Shown one piece after another: positions 16,923-25,108 of a DNA stretch of 64,000 bases. The stretch comes from an uncultured Bacteroidales bacterium (GTDB lineage Bacteria; Bacteroidota; Bacteroidia; Bacteroidales; Paludibacteraceae): NCBI GenBank assembly GCA_902778935.1, contig CACYZT010000003.1:1-64000 (forward strand), read 5' to 3'. The notes beneath the pieces are model-generated. The model was not told the DNA's origin. It worked only from the letters and a program-made list of their open reading frames with translations, and made no database searches. The translations under genes and the position numbers were made by a program. Position 1 is the first letter of the stretch. Each line of letters starts with the position of its first letter.

Positions 16923-18224
16923 ATGAAAAACAAATCACTTTTACAATTCCGCCTCATTGTGATGAACTTCTTGGAGTTCGCCGTTTGGGGTGCGTATTTA
17001 ACATCCATGGGCACATACCTTTTCAAGCAAGGTATGGGTCAACACATCGGATGGTTCTACTCTATCCAGGGTATTGTCAGCCTCTTTATGCCAGCATTAA
17101 TGGGTATCGTAGCGGACCGTTGGATTCAAGCACAGAAAACATTGAGTCTATGCCATGCCTTGGCTGGTATCTTTATGTGCGCCGCAGGCATCTACGCTTA
17201 TACGGCTGCGGATGTGCAGTTTGCAACGCTCTTCTCGCTTTACACGATTTCCGTTGCGTTCTTTATGCCGACTATCGCTTTGACGAACTCTGTTGCTTTT
17301 AATGCCTTAGTCAAGGCGGACATGGATACCGTCAAGGACTTCCCTCCCATTCGTGTGTTTGGTACTGTGGGTTTCATCGCCACCATGTGGTGTATAGACT
17401 TGCTGGGTTTCCAGGCTACACCGTGGCAGTTTGTGGTAAGTGGTAGTTTGAGTCTCGTATTAGCAGCATACGCTTTGACTTTACCGTCATGCGAGATTAA
17501 GAAATCGGAAGGTTCTGTGGACCTTGTAGAGGCTCTCGGATTAAAAGCCTTTGCGCTATTCAAACAAAAGAAAATGGCCCTCTTCTTCATCTTCTCGATG
17601 CTGTTAGGTATGTGTTTGCAAGTGACCAATAGTTATGCCAATCCGTTCATCACATCCTTTGGAGCGATAGAAGAGTTCGCCAACACGTTCGGTGTGCAGC
17701 ATGCCAATATCCTAATCTCTATTAGCCAGATATGTGAGGCGCTCTGTATTCTCGCCATTCCATTCTTCCTCAAGCGATTTGGTATCAAGAACGTCATGCT
17801 TATGGCGATGTTCGCCTGGGTATTCCGCTTTGGTTTCTTCGGAGCCGGAAATCCGGGTATGCCGGGAGTTATTCTCTTTATCCTTAGTTGTATCGTTTAT
17901 GGCTTCGCCTTTGACTTCTTTAATATCTCCGGTGCTCTGTACGTTGATCAGGAGACCGAAGAAGCGCAACGTTCCTCTGCTCAAGGCCTCTTTATGATGA
18001 TGACCAACGGCTTCGGAGCTACTATCGGTACGCTCTCTGCGCAAGCCATCATCAATAAACTTGTCATGGCGGAAGAAGTAACCGCACAAGGTCCCTTGGC
18101 TGTTTGGGATGGATGGAAAGAAGCATGGTACATTTTCGCAGGCTTCGCACTATTCATAGCCATTGCCTTCTGGATTTTCTTCCCCAAGACACCGGCGAAC
18201 AAAGAGATCGAAGTTAAGCATTAA
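16923..18224 (+). CDS. NupG-like nucleoside:H+ symporter (MFS)
   Basis: Inner-membrane major-facilitator protein of 433 aa with about twelve hydrophobic segments. The N-terminus (LRLIVMNFLEFAVWGAYL-like) and GLFMMMTNGFGATIGT match the nucleoside-permease family found throughout Bacteroidales. It probably imports nucleosides with protons. It starts 35 nt after prfC with no clear promoter of the common type between them, and is followed by the gldF-like gene after 14 nt, so it may be part of one long transcript. Confidence 0.88.
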   Translation: MKNKSLLQFRLIVMNFLEFAVWGAYLTSMGTYLFKQGMGQHIGWFYSIQGIVSLFMPALMGIVADRWIQAQKTLSLCHALAGIFMCAAGIYAYTAADVQFATLFSLYTISVAFFMPTIALTNSVAFNALVKADMDTVKDFPPIRVFGTVGFIATMWCIDLLGFQATPWQFVVSGSLSLVLAAYALTLPSCEIKKSEGSVDLVEALGLKAFALFKQKKMALFFIFSMLLGMCLQVTNSYANPFITSFGAIEEFANTFGVQHANILISISQICEALCILAIPFFLKRFGIKNVMLMAMFAWVFRFGFFGAGNPGMPGVILFILSCIVYGFAFDFFNISGALYVDQETEEAQRSSAQGLFMMMTNGFGATIGTLSAQAIINKLVMAEEVTAQGPLAVWDGWKEAWYIFAGFALFIAIAFWIFFPKTPANKEIEVKH

Positions 18225-18238
18225 TAGCCAACTGGTAA

Positions 18239-18904
18239 ATGTATAAGAAGGAGCTTCGATATTATTTCTCCACCCCTATTGCGTACATCGTGATAGGTTT
18301 GTACCAATTGGCGGTCAGTCTTTTCCTATGGGTTATTCCGGGTCAGTGGAATATCATTGACTCGGGATATGCTCAAGTGGATGGACTCTTCCAACTCAGC
18401 CCGTGGCTTTTTATGTTACTCTGCCCGGCTTTGACGATGCGTCTTCTGTCGGAGGAACGCCAATCGGGGATATGGGATTTGATTCGAACCAAACCGGTTT
18501 CGCTAACTCGCATTATGTTCGGTAAATACTTTGCCGCCTGGACACTTGTGTTAATCGGTTTACTGCCTTGCTTCGTCCATTATTTCGTAGTAGCGTACAT
18601 GGCAGAGCCGATGGGCAATCTGGACAGCGGTGCGTTTATCGGTTCGTTCATCGGACTTATTTTGCTTAGCGGTACCTTCTTGGCGATTGGTCTTCTCTGC
18701 GCCACGTTCAGTAAGAGTCAGATAGTGTGCTTCATTAGTGGCGCACTTGGTTGTTTTATCCTCTACTGGGTACTGTTGCAGGACCACTACTCCGCCCTTT
18801 CGCGTGGTGTGATTGATTTGCGCGACCTCATCATTTTCGCGACCGTCTCGGTGCTGGCTATCCTCGCTTCTATTTTTACGATTGACAAACTGACCCGCAA
18901 ATGA
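18239..18904 (+). CDS. GldF-like ABC transporter permease
   Basis: 221-aa integral membrane protein with about six transmembrane helices. MYKKELRYYFSTPIAYIVIG and ALTMRLLSEERQSG...LIRTKPVS match the permease GldF of the gliding-associated ABC transporter and the wider ABC-2 family. The usual partners GldA (ATPase) and GldG are not in this window, so it is either split from them or works with an unlinked ATPase. Its end overlaps the next gene by 4 nt (ATGA). Bacteroidales that keep gldF are often not motile, so a role in gliding is not implied. Confidence 0.72.
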   Translation: MYKKELRYYFSTPIAYIVIGLYQLAVSLFLWVIPGQWNIIDSGYAQVDGLFQLSPWLFMLLCPALTMRLLSEERQSGIWDLIRTKPVSLTRIMFGKYFAAWTLVLIGLLPCFVHYFVVAYMAEPMGNLDSGAFIGSFIGLILLSGTFLAIGLLCATFSKSQIVCFISGALGCFILYWVLLQDHYSALSRGVIDLRDLIIFATVSVLAILASIFTIDKLTRK

Positions 18905-19422
18905 CACGTATAGGCGTTCTAAGCGACACACATGGATTATTAGACAAGCGCATCTTTGAGCATTTCAAGGATGTCGATGAAATATGGCATGCAGGAGATA
19001 TAGGCAGCGAGGAAGTGCTGCAAAAACTCCGAGAGTTCAAACCTACGCGCGCCGTATTTGGAAATATGGACAGCGGAGACGTGCGTTATACACTTAGCGA
19101 GTTCTATCGATTCAAAGTGGAAGATGTGAATGTGCTGATGACCCATATTGGTGGTTATCCCGGTCACTACAATCCATGGTTAATCCCTATGTTTCGTAAA
19201 GCGCTGGAGAACTACGATGATCCTAATCAACGCATTGACCTGTTTGTGTGCGGCCATAGCCATATTCTCAAGGTTCAATACGATTCGCTCTATAAATTTC
19301 TTACTATGAACCCCGGTGCAGCAGGCAAACAAGGATGGCAACCATGCCAAACTTTACTGCGATTTTCTATCGATGGAAGTAAGATTGACAACCTCGAAGT
19401 GATTGAATTGGAGCGTCTATAG
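18901..19422 (+). CDS. YfcE/MJ0936-type metallophosphoesterase
   Basis: 173-aa calcineurin-like phosphodiesterase. Metal-binding motifs are present in order: GVLSDTHG (residues 5-12), HAGDIG, FGNMD, MTHIGG and CGHSH, ending with MNPGAAG. This matches YfcE-type enzymes that hydrolyse phosphodiesters such as bis-pNPP in vitro; the physiological substrate is unknown. It is translationally coupled to the gldF-like gene and ends the plus-strand block that began with pheT. Confidence 0.88.
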   Translation: MTRIGVLSDTHGLLDKRIFEHFKDVDEIWHAGDIGSEEVLQKLREFKPTRAVFGNMDSGDVRYTLSEFYRFKVEDVNVLMTHIGGYPGHYNPWLIPMFRKALENYDDPNQRIDLFVCGHSHILKVQYDSLYKFLTMNPGAAGKQGWQPCQTLLRFSIDGSKIDNLEVIELERL

Positions 19423-19472
19423 CATTTTGCAAAGTGAAGTTTACAAAATATGTTGTAAAACATACAAAAAAA

Positions 19473-19504
19473 TTTGGTCAATTCAGAAAAAAGCAGTACC
19501 TTTG
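19473..19504 (+). promoter_or_regulatory. Promoter of a candidate small RNA
   Basis: -33 TTTGGTCA (19473-19480) and -7 TACCTTTG (19497-19504), in the same arrangement as the protein-gene promoters of this window, but no coding sequence follows. Confidence 0.7.
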
Positions 19505-19510
19505 CACCAG

Positions 19511-19657
19511 TTTTGAAGACCAATCTTTTTTGTACCTTAAATAAACAGACTAATACCTTAGAAAAACAGTCGTCGCGAGGACGCCTGTTTTCATTTTTAA
19601 GGCCAACTTAACTATATTAAATCCCGCCTACTCTTTCGAGTGGCGGGATTTGTTTTG
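19511..19657 (+). ncRNA. Candidate structured small RNA, about 150 nt
   Basis: The stretch between promoter and terminator contains no ATG or GTG at all. It can form a hairpin with arms AACAG (19565-19569) and CTGTT (19585-19589), inner CGTC/GACG, followed by TTCATTTTT. A flanking CCTTAAA/TTTAAGG pairing encloses it. It ends in a strong terminator at 19619-19656. The gene upstream ends at 19422 and the gene downstream is convergent, so this unit is independent. I do not recognise it as tmRNA, RNase P or SRP RNA; a 6S-like RNA cannot be excluded. Confidence 0.55.
19619..19656 (+). terminator. Intrinsic terminator between the small RNA and dcp
   Basis: Stem AAATCCCGCC (19619-19628) with GGCGGGATTT (19642-19651), inner stem ACTC/GAGT with loop TTTC, then GTTTTG. 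The symmetry means it can also end the convergent dcp transcript. Confidence 0.88.
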
Positions 19658-19675
19658 TGCCTTAGATAGCAGTCG

Positions 19676-21823
19676 TTATTTTATCTCTTGGGCCTTGATG
19701 CCATCGCGCTCAAGTAAAGCATTGATGGTAGGTTCTCCGCCACGGAAACGGATATACAAATCCATCGCTTTCTCCGTACTACCCTTCTCAAGGATATTCT
19801 CACGGAAACGCTTGGCGGCTTTCTTATCGAAGATAGAACCATTTTTCTTCTGCGCCTCTTTGAATACCGAGAATGCGTCAGCGTCCAAGAGTTCAGACCA
19901 CTTATAGCTATAATAACCGGCTGCGTAACCACCGGAGAAGATATGCGTGAAGGCACAGCACATTTGCGTACCCGGTACATTAGGTAATACGCGAACCTGC
20001 TCCATAGCATTATCGCTGAAACGGGTAACGGACTCTATCGTTCCGATGGCGTTGTTGACCTCAAACGGTTTCTCCAAAGTATGCCAAGCCATGTCGAGAT
20101 AACCGAAACTAAGCTGGCGCACGCATGCATAAGCAGCGTGGTAGGTCTGCGAAGCGTGCATCTTGTCCAACAGTTCCTGCGGCAGAGACGCTCCGGTCTT
20201 GTAGTGTTTGGCGAAAGTATCAAGGAATTCTTTCTCGTCGATGAAGTTCTCGTTGAACTGACTCGGCAGTTCCACAAAGTCACGCGGTACGTTTGTACCA
20301 CTTTGAGCTGCATACTGGCAGCGCGTAAGCATGCCATGCAGACCATGACCAAACTCATGAAGGAACGTACGAACCTCATCATAGGTGAAGAGCGCCGGTT
20401 TGTCTGCCGTTGGACGAGTGAAGTTCATCACATTCACGATATGCGGACGATGGTCTTTCTTGCCATCCATATACTGCGGTTGGAAATCATTCATCCATGC
20501 TCCGCCCCGCTTGCCGTCACGCGGATGGAAGTCTGCGTAATAGACGGCGAGGAATTTACCCTTCTCGTCATATACTTCGTAAGCGGTTACTTCGGGGTTA
20601 TAGACTTGAATATTCTTGTTCTCTTTGAATTTCAAGCCATACAATTTCTCCGCCAAGCCGAATACACCTTTCTTGACGTTCTCGAGCTCGAAATACGGGC
20701 GAAGGTCATCATCGGAAATGGCATATTTCTCTTGTTTGAGTTTCTTTGAGTAATAACTGAAGTCCCAAGGCTGTATATGAGCAGCATAGAAACCATGAGC
20801 ATGTGCATAATCCTCCAGTTCTTTCACTTCCTCGCGTGCAGCAGGCATATAGGCATCGCGGAGTTGGTCCAGCAGACTGAATACCTTCTCCGGAGTCTCT
20901 GCCATGGTCTTGTAGAGCGATTTCTCTGCGTAGGTCTTCTTGTCGAACAAGTTCGCGAGCGCCAGACGGGTATTCACTATCTCCACAATAATACCGGTGT
21001 TGTCGAATTCTCCGCCCACACATTTGCCTACATTCGCCATATAGAGCTCGCGGCGGATATCGCGGTTATCCAAGTCCTGCATTACAGGAATGGTGGTTGT
21101 CGGTTTGAGGTTCAGCAGATAGCCTTCCAAGCCTTTCTTCTCTGCGTTGGAGCGAAGCATCGCCTTGGTGTCATCGTTAAGACCGGCGAGAAGAGCCTCG
21201 TCCGTAATGAGCATAGTCCAGGCGTTGGTTGCCTTGAGAACATTTTGGCCGTATTGGAGCGTCAGTTTGCTCAGCTTGGCTGTCAGTTCGCGGTAGGTCT
21301 GCTTGTCTTCCGGCGAGAGATTGGCACCGTTATTGGCAAACGACTCATAGATATCTTCCAGCAGTTTATACTGTGCTTTGTTCAGTTTCAGTTTGCCGCG
21401 TTGGTCATAGACGGCTTTGATACGCTGGAACAATCCTTCGTTCAGACGGATGGCTGACGAATATTCAGACATCTTGGGGCTTAACTCCATTTCAATCTGC
21501 TGAAGTGTATCGTTGGTCTCCGCGCTGGTGAGGTTATAGAAACAGCCGGCTACGATGGTCAGCATCTCACCTGATTTCTCGTAAGCCTCAATAGTGTTGG
21601 CGAAGGTAGGTGCAGCGGGGTTGTTGACGATATCGTCAATATCCTTCAGACCTTGTTTGAATGCTTCCTCAAAAGCCGGCATATAATGCTCCGCGTGAAT
21701 CTCATTGAACGGATAGGTGCCGTGCGGTGTCTTCCAGTTCTTATAATCAAAGAACGGATTCGTAGCAGCAGTCGCTGCCAATACGGTAGTGGCTAAAGCC
21801 ATAGTAAGAATAGTTTTTTTCAT
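19676..21823 (-). CDS. dcp: Peptidyl-dipeptidase Dcp-like (M3 family) zinc peptidase
   Basis: 715-aa zinc metallopeptidase that removes C-terminal dipeptides from oligopeptides. The zinc site is TFLHEFGHGLHGML (HExxH) with the downstream Glu in the NFIDEKEFLD region, as in M3A peptidases. The N-terminus (MKKTILTMALATTVLAATAA) is a signal peptide, so the enzyme is expected in the periplasm, as is common for Bacteroidales members. It lies 3 nt after the T9SS-type gene and is the last gene of its strand before the small RNA terminator. Confidence 0.94.
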   Translation of the reverse strand: MKKTILTMALATTVLAATAATNPFFDYKNWKTPHGTYPFNEIHAEHYMPAFEEAFKQGLKDIDDIVNNPAAPTFANTIEAYEKSGEMLTIVAGCFYNLTSAETNDTLQQIEMELSPKMSEYSSAIRLNEGLFQRIKAVYDQRGKLKLNKAQYKLLEDIYESFANNGANLSPEDKQTYRELTAKLSKLTLQYGQNVLKATNAWTMLITDEALLAGLNDDTKAMLRSNAEKKGLEGYLLNLKPTTTIPVMQDLDNRDIRRELYMANVGKCVGGEFDNTGIIVEIVNTRLALANLFDKKTYAEKSLYKTMAETPEKVFSLLDQLRDAYMPAAREEVKELEDYAHAHGFYAAHIQPWDFSYYSKKLKQEKYAISDDDLRPYFELENVKKGVFGLAEKLYGLKFKENKNIQVYNPEVTAYEVYDEKGKFLAVYYADFHPRDGKRGGAWMNDFQPQYMDGKKDHRPHIVNVMNFTRPTADKPALFTYDEVRTFLHEFGHGLHGMLTRCQYAAQSGTNVPRDFVELPSQFNENFIDEKEFLDTFAKHYKTGASLPQELLDKMHASQTYHAAYACVRQLSFGYLDMAWHTLEKPFEVNNAIGTIESVTRFSDNAMEQVRVLPNVPGTQMCCAFTHIFSGGYAAGYYSYKWSELLDADAFSVFKEAQKKNGSIFDKKAAKRFRENILEKGSTEKAMDLYIRFRGGEPTINALLERDGIKAQEIK

Positions 21824-21826
21824 AAA

Positions 21827-23074
21827 TTATCGTAATAAATTAATATCTCCTGAGAGTTGATAAACGCCTAAAGCTGCTTTGTCGGCATTTAATTTCATTT
21901 TTTTATAAACTGCTTTGAGTCCGATGTAGGACGCATTCTTGGCGGCATCGGTTCCCAGTGCACGGATGACATAGAAATAGGCTCCTTCCGCAGCAGGGCG
22001 ACCATTGATAGTGCCGTCCCATCCTTTGGCTGGGTCATCCCACTCATAGACCAGCTTACCCCACCGGTTATATACCCAGCAGTGGAACTCACGCAAGGAA
22101 CGATAGGATACACGGAACTCGTCGTTCTTGCCGTCTCCGTTAGGCGTGAACACATTGGGCACGGCGAGATAAGACTCCGCGACAGCAACAGCTACTTCCG
22201 TCGAATCGGAGGTACATTGATTGTTGTTAACGGAGCACACCACCCTATACGTGCCCGGTTCGTTGAACACATAACGGATGTCTTTGTCATTTCGCGTCAC
22301 GATGAGGTCCGTAGATTTGTAGATAGACCATTTGTAGAACTGCGCCGCAGGAGTCGGGTTCGAATAGAAAGCCACCTCCAGCGGTCCGCTGTACTCGGAG
22401 CCAACAATAAGTGTCTGACTGGTAGGCCGGTTACGCTCGTTGCTCCGCTCGCCCTCCTCGCCTCTCGTAGTAGCCAAACTGGTTATCTCATGCTTCACAG
22501 CAATCACCGAGTCGGCTGGGAAATCCACTTCCACACACGCCGAGTCCAAGCCTAACGCATGGCGTAGTTCCGAGTCATAGCACAACCGGATAGGAGTGGC
22601 ACCATAGAGAGCAGGCATCAAAATATAGCTGCCCAGGTCTCCGCTCATCTCTGCCGCAGAGTCCACCCATGCCTCGGTATTCCATGCCAAAGCATTATAA
22701 GATAAGGAATACGTGTGCGCGCGTGAGTATATATCGCCCGTCAGATGAAGGATGGTATTGTCGCAAGTAGGTTCTATCGTGAAATCCAAGTCATCGATTC
22801 CTTTGTATAACTCCACGCAGAAACGACAACCATTCACGCGGTAACAGCCGGCGTCAGGATATACCTCGTCAATATTCGAAGCATAGATCGTCCCGTCTCC
22901 GTTGTACCAATCTACGTCACCCACCTTGGAGCGCATGTGAATCTCGTCTCGGAATATAAACAGCGTATCGTGGCCGTCAATCACTTGTGTCGCGACGCCC
23001 ACGCACTCCACATCAAGCGCATAAGCACTCGCGACAACAAGCGATAACAAAACTATGTTAATGAGTCTTCTCAT
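21827..23074 (-). CDS. Secreted protein with gliding-type (CHU_C / T9SS type B) C-terminal domain
   Basis: 415-aa exported protein. The signal peptide (MRRLINIVLLSLVVASAYA) is followed by a cysteine-bearing N-terminal region, a PKD-like segment (YVFNEPGTYRVVCSVNNNQC, about residues 265-290), and a C-terminal domain with VPNVFTPNGDGKNDEF, VYNRWGKLVYEW and GWDGTINGRPAAEGAYFYVI. That domain marks cargo of the type IX secretion system. A Glu/Arg/Asn-rich stretch, GEEGERSNERNRP, near residue 210 may be low-complexity expansion. The ATG overlaps the serA stop as ATGA, an odd partner for serine biosynthesis. Cargo function unknown. Confidence 0.82.
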   Translation of the reverse strand: MRRLINIVLLSLVVASAYALDVECVGVATQVIDGHDTLFIFRDEIHMRSKVGDVDWYNGDGTIYASNIDEVYPDAGCYRVNGCRFCVELYKGIDDLDFTIEPTCDNTILHLTGDIYSRAHTYSLSYNALAWNTEAWVDSAAEMSGDLGSYILMPALYGATPIRLCYDSELRHALGLDSACVEVDFPADSVIAVKHEITSLATTRGEEGERSNERNRPTSQTLIVGSEYSGPLEVAFYSNPTPAAQFYKWSIYKSTDLIVTRNDKDIRYVFNEPGTYRVVCSVNNNQCTSDSTEVAVAVAESYLAVPNVFTPNGDGKNDEFRVSYRSLREFHCWVYNRWGKLVYEWDDPAKGWDGTINGRPAAEGAYFYVIRALGTDAAKNASYIGLKAVYKKMKLNADKAALGVYQLSGDINLLR

Positions 23075-23991
23075 TTATTTACTTGGAAGCGTGTGTTGCC
23101 GTTTTGGATGAAGTCCACAATCTGCTTGGCAGCCGCGATACCGGCGTTGATATTTGCCTCCGCCGTCTGTGCGCCCATCTTCTTTGGGGTCGCGAAGTAC
23201 CTTCCTTCGAATAAAGTACGGAACTTCGCATCTGCCACCGGCATAATATCGGTCATGTACTTCAAGTCCGGACGCTCTTGCAGCAATGCAATCAGACCTT
23301 CTTCGTCAATCACCTCTTTGCGGGCGGTATTAACGAGCACACCGCCTTTGGGCATGAGGTTTACGAGGTCGTGATTGATGCTGTTCTTGGTCTCCGCTGT
23401 CGCAGGGATATGCAGGCTGACGATGTCGCAAGTTTTATACAGTTCCTCAGCGCTGTGCAATGGTTTCACGTTGGCAGCCGTCATGGCCTCGTCCGGGCAA
23501 TAGGCATCGTATGCATATACCTCCATACCGAAACCCTGCGCGATACGCGCTACATTACGACCGACGTTACCGAAGGCGTGAATACCGAGTTTCTTGCCTT
23601 TGAGCTCCGTGCCGCTGGTGCCGTTATAGAGATTACGAACTGCATAAACCATCAGACCAAGCGCCAACTCTGCTACGGCATTGCTGTTCTGGCCCGGAGT
23701 ATTCATTGCCACTACTTTGTGCGCTGTGGCAGCATCGAGGTCGATGTTGTCATAACCTGCTCCGGCGCGAACCACGATCTTCAACTGCTTGGCAGCATCC
23801 AGCACAGCTGCATCCACAATGTCCGAACGGATGATGAGTGCGTCAGCGTCAGCCACAGCGTCCAATAACTGCTGTTTTTCCGTATATTTCTCGAGCAGCG
23901 CCAGTTCATAGCCTGCGCCCTCTACCACCTCGCGAATACCGTCCACGGCTACTTTCGCAAAGGGTTTCTCTGTTGCTACAAGTACCTTCAT
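23071..23991 (-). CDS. serA: D-3-phosphoglycerate dehydrogenase-like
   Basis: NAD-dependent oxidation of 3-phosphoglycerate, first step of serine synthesis. The short 306-aa form has only substrate- and nucleotide-binding domains and no regulatory ACT domain. The Rossmann motif reads LGIHAFGNVGRNVA, and catalytic segments AGAGYDNID and NTARKEVIDEE are present. The ATG at 23991 is chosen; four codons upstream there is only a TTG inside a 16-bp tandem repeat. serC, the next enzyme of the pathway, lies directly upstream, separated by that repeat. Confidence 0.92.
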   Translation of the reverse strand: MKVLVATEKPFAKVAVDGIREVVEGAGYELALLEKYTEKQQLLDAVADADALIIRSDIVDAAVLDAAKQLKIVVRAGAGYDNIDLDAATAHKVVAMNTPGQNSNAVAELALGLMVYAVRNLYNGTSGTELKGKKLGIHAFGNVGRNVARIAQGFGMEVYAYDAYCPDEAMTAANVKPLHSAEELYKTCDIVSLHIPATAETKNSINHDLVNLMPKGGVLVNTARKEVIDEEGLIALLQERPDLKYMTDIMPVADAKFRTLFEGRYFATPKKMGAQTAEANINAGIAAAKQIVDFIQNGNTRFQVNK

Positions 23992-24027
23992 AAGATTTGA
24001 CAATTTGAAGATTTGACAATTTGAAGA
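23992..24027 (-). repeat. 16-bp direct repeat filling the serC-serA gap
   Basis: Two perfect plus-strand copies of AAGATTTGACAATTTG at 23992-24007 and 24008-24023 plus a partial third unit occupy the whole intergenic space, from next to the serA ATG to the serC stop. Confidence 0.9.
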
Positions 24028-25107
24028 TTAATGCATCGCTTCGTATTCTTTGATGCAATCCACGAGGGCTTGTACGCCTTCGAGGTCCATCGCGTTGTAG
24101 CAGGAAGCACGGAAACCGCCTACGAGACGGTGACCCTTGATACCTACCATGCCTTTTGCTGTAGCAAACTTGAAGAAGTCGTCCTGCAATTCCTCATAGC
24201 CGGGTTTGAAGACGAAGCAGATATTCATCCGACTGCGGTCCTCTTTCTTGCTGATGGTGGGCATAAAGAGTTTGGAGTTGTCGAGGCAGTTATAGAGCAA
24301 TTCGGCTTTAGCTTTATTGCGCTCCTCAATCCATTTCACACCGCCATTTTTCTTGAGCCAGCGGAGCGTCAGCACAGCCGTATAAACGGGCAGTACAGGA
24401 GGCGTGTTGAACATAGAGCCGTTCTCGATATGCGTCTGATAATTCAGCATCGTCGGGATATAACGGCTTACCTTCCCCAGACAGCTCTCTTTAATGATGA
24501 CGAAGGTCACACCCGCCGGAGCAAGGTTTTTCTGTGCACCGCCGTAGATGATGTCGTATTGGCTAACATCGATAGGACGGCTCAAGATATCCGAACTCAT
24601 ATCGGCTACCAAAGGCACATTGCCTTTTTTCTTGTATATCTCCGCCAATTTGGCATCGTTGATTTCGGTACCGAAGATGGTATTATTGGTCGTGATATGG
24701 AAATAATCAGCGTCTTGCGGGATTTCGTAATCTGTCGGGATTGAATCCGTGCTGGCTGCTACTTCGACTGCTTCACCGAAACCTTTGGCTTCTTTCAGTG
24801 CCTTCTTGCTCCATACACCGGTGTTGAGGTATGCGGCTTTCTTCTCCAGCATATTGAACGGCACCATGCAGAACTGCAACGATGCACCGCCGCCGAGGAA
24901 GAGCACACGATAACCTTCCGGCACGTTGAGTAATTCTTTAACCAGTGCCTCGGCTTCGTCCATCACAGGTTGGAAGTATTTAGCACGGTGGCTAATCTCC
25001 AGAACGGACAGTCCTTGACCCTCAAACTCCAATACGGCTTCTGCCGTTTGTTTGATGACTTCTTGCGGGAGAATCGAAGGCCCCGCATTGAAATTGTACT
25101 TTTTCAT
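24028..25107 (-). CDS. serC: Phosphoserine aminotransferase
   Basis: PLP enzyme converting 3-phosphohydroxypyruvate and glutamate to phosphoserine, second step of serine synthesis and also used for pyridoxal phosphate. The opening [17 protein letters not shown] and the PLP lysine in [15 protein letters not shown] are diagnostic; the end [10 protein letters not shown] is also typical. The 359 aa length is normal. The frame stays open far upstream into the carboxyltransferase gene, but the start at 25107 is set by homology and follows that gene by 1 nt. Confidence 0.96.
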   Translation of the reverse strand: MKKYNFNAGPSILPQEVIKQTAEAVLEFEGQGLSVLEISHRAKYFQPVMDEAEALVKELLNVPEGYRVLFLGGGASLQFCMVPFNMLEKKAAYLNTGVWSKKALKEAKGFGEAVEVAASTDSIPTDYEIPQDADYFHITTNNTIFGTEINDAKLAEIYKKKGNVPLVADMSSDILSRPIDVSQYDIIYGGAQKNLAPAGVTFVIIKESCLGKVSRYIPTMLNYQTHIENGSMFNTPPVLPVYTAVLTLRWLKKNGGVKWIEERNKAKAELLYNCLDNSKLFMPTISKKEDRSRMNICFVFKPGYEELQDDFFKFATAKGMVGIKGHRLVGGFRASCYNAMDLEGVQALVDCIKEYEAMH

Positions 25108-25108
25108 G

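Noticed and set aside
21827-23074. Possible second type IX cargo or adhesin cluster near this gene
   Set aside because: Neighbours are serine biosynthesis and dcp; only one C-terminal sorting domain is visible.
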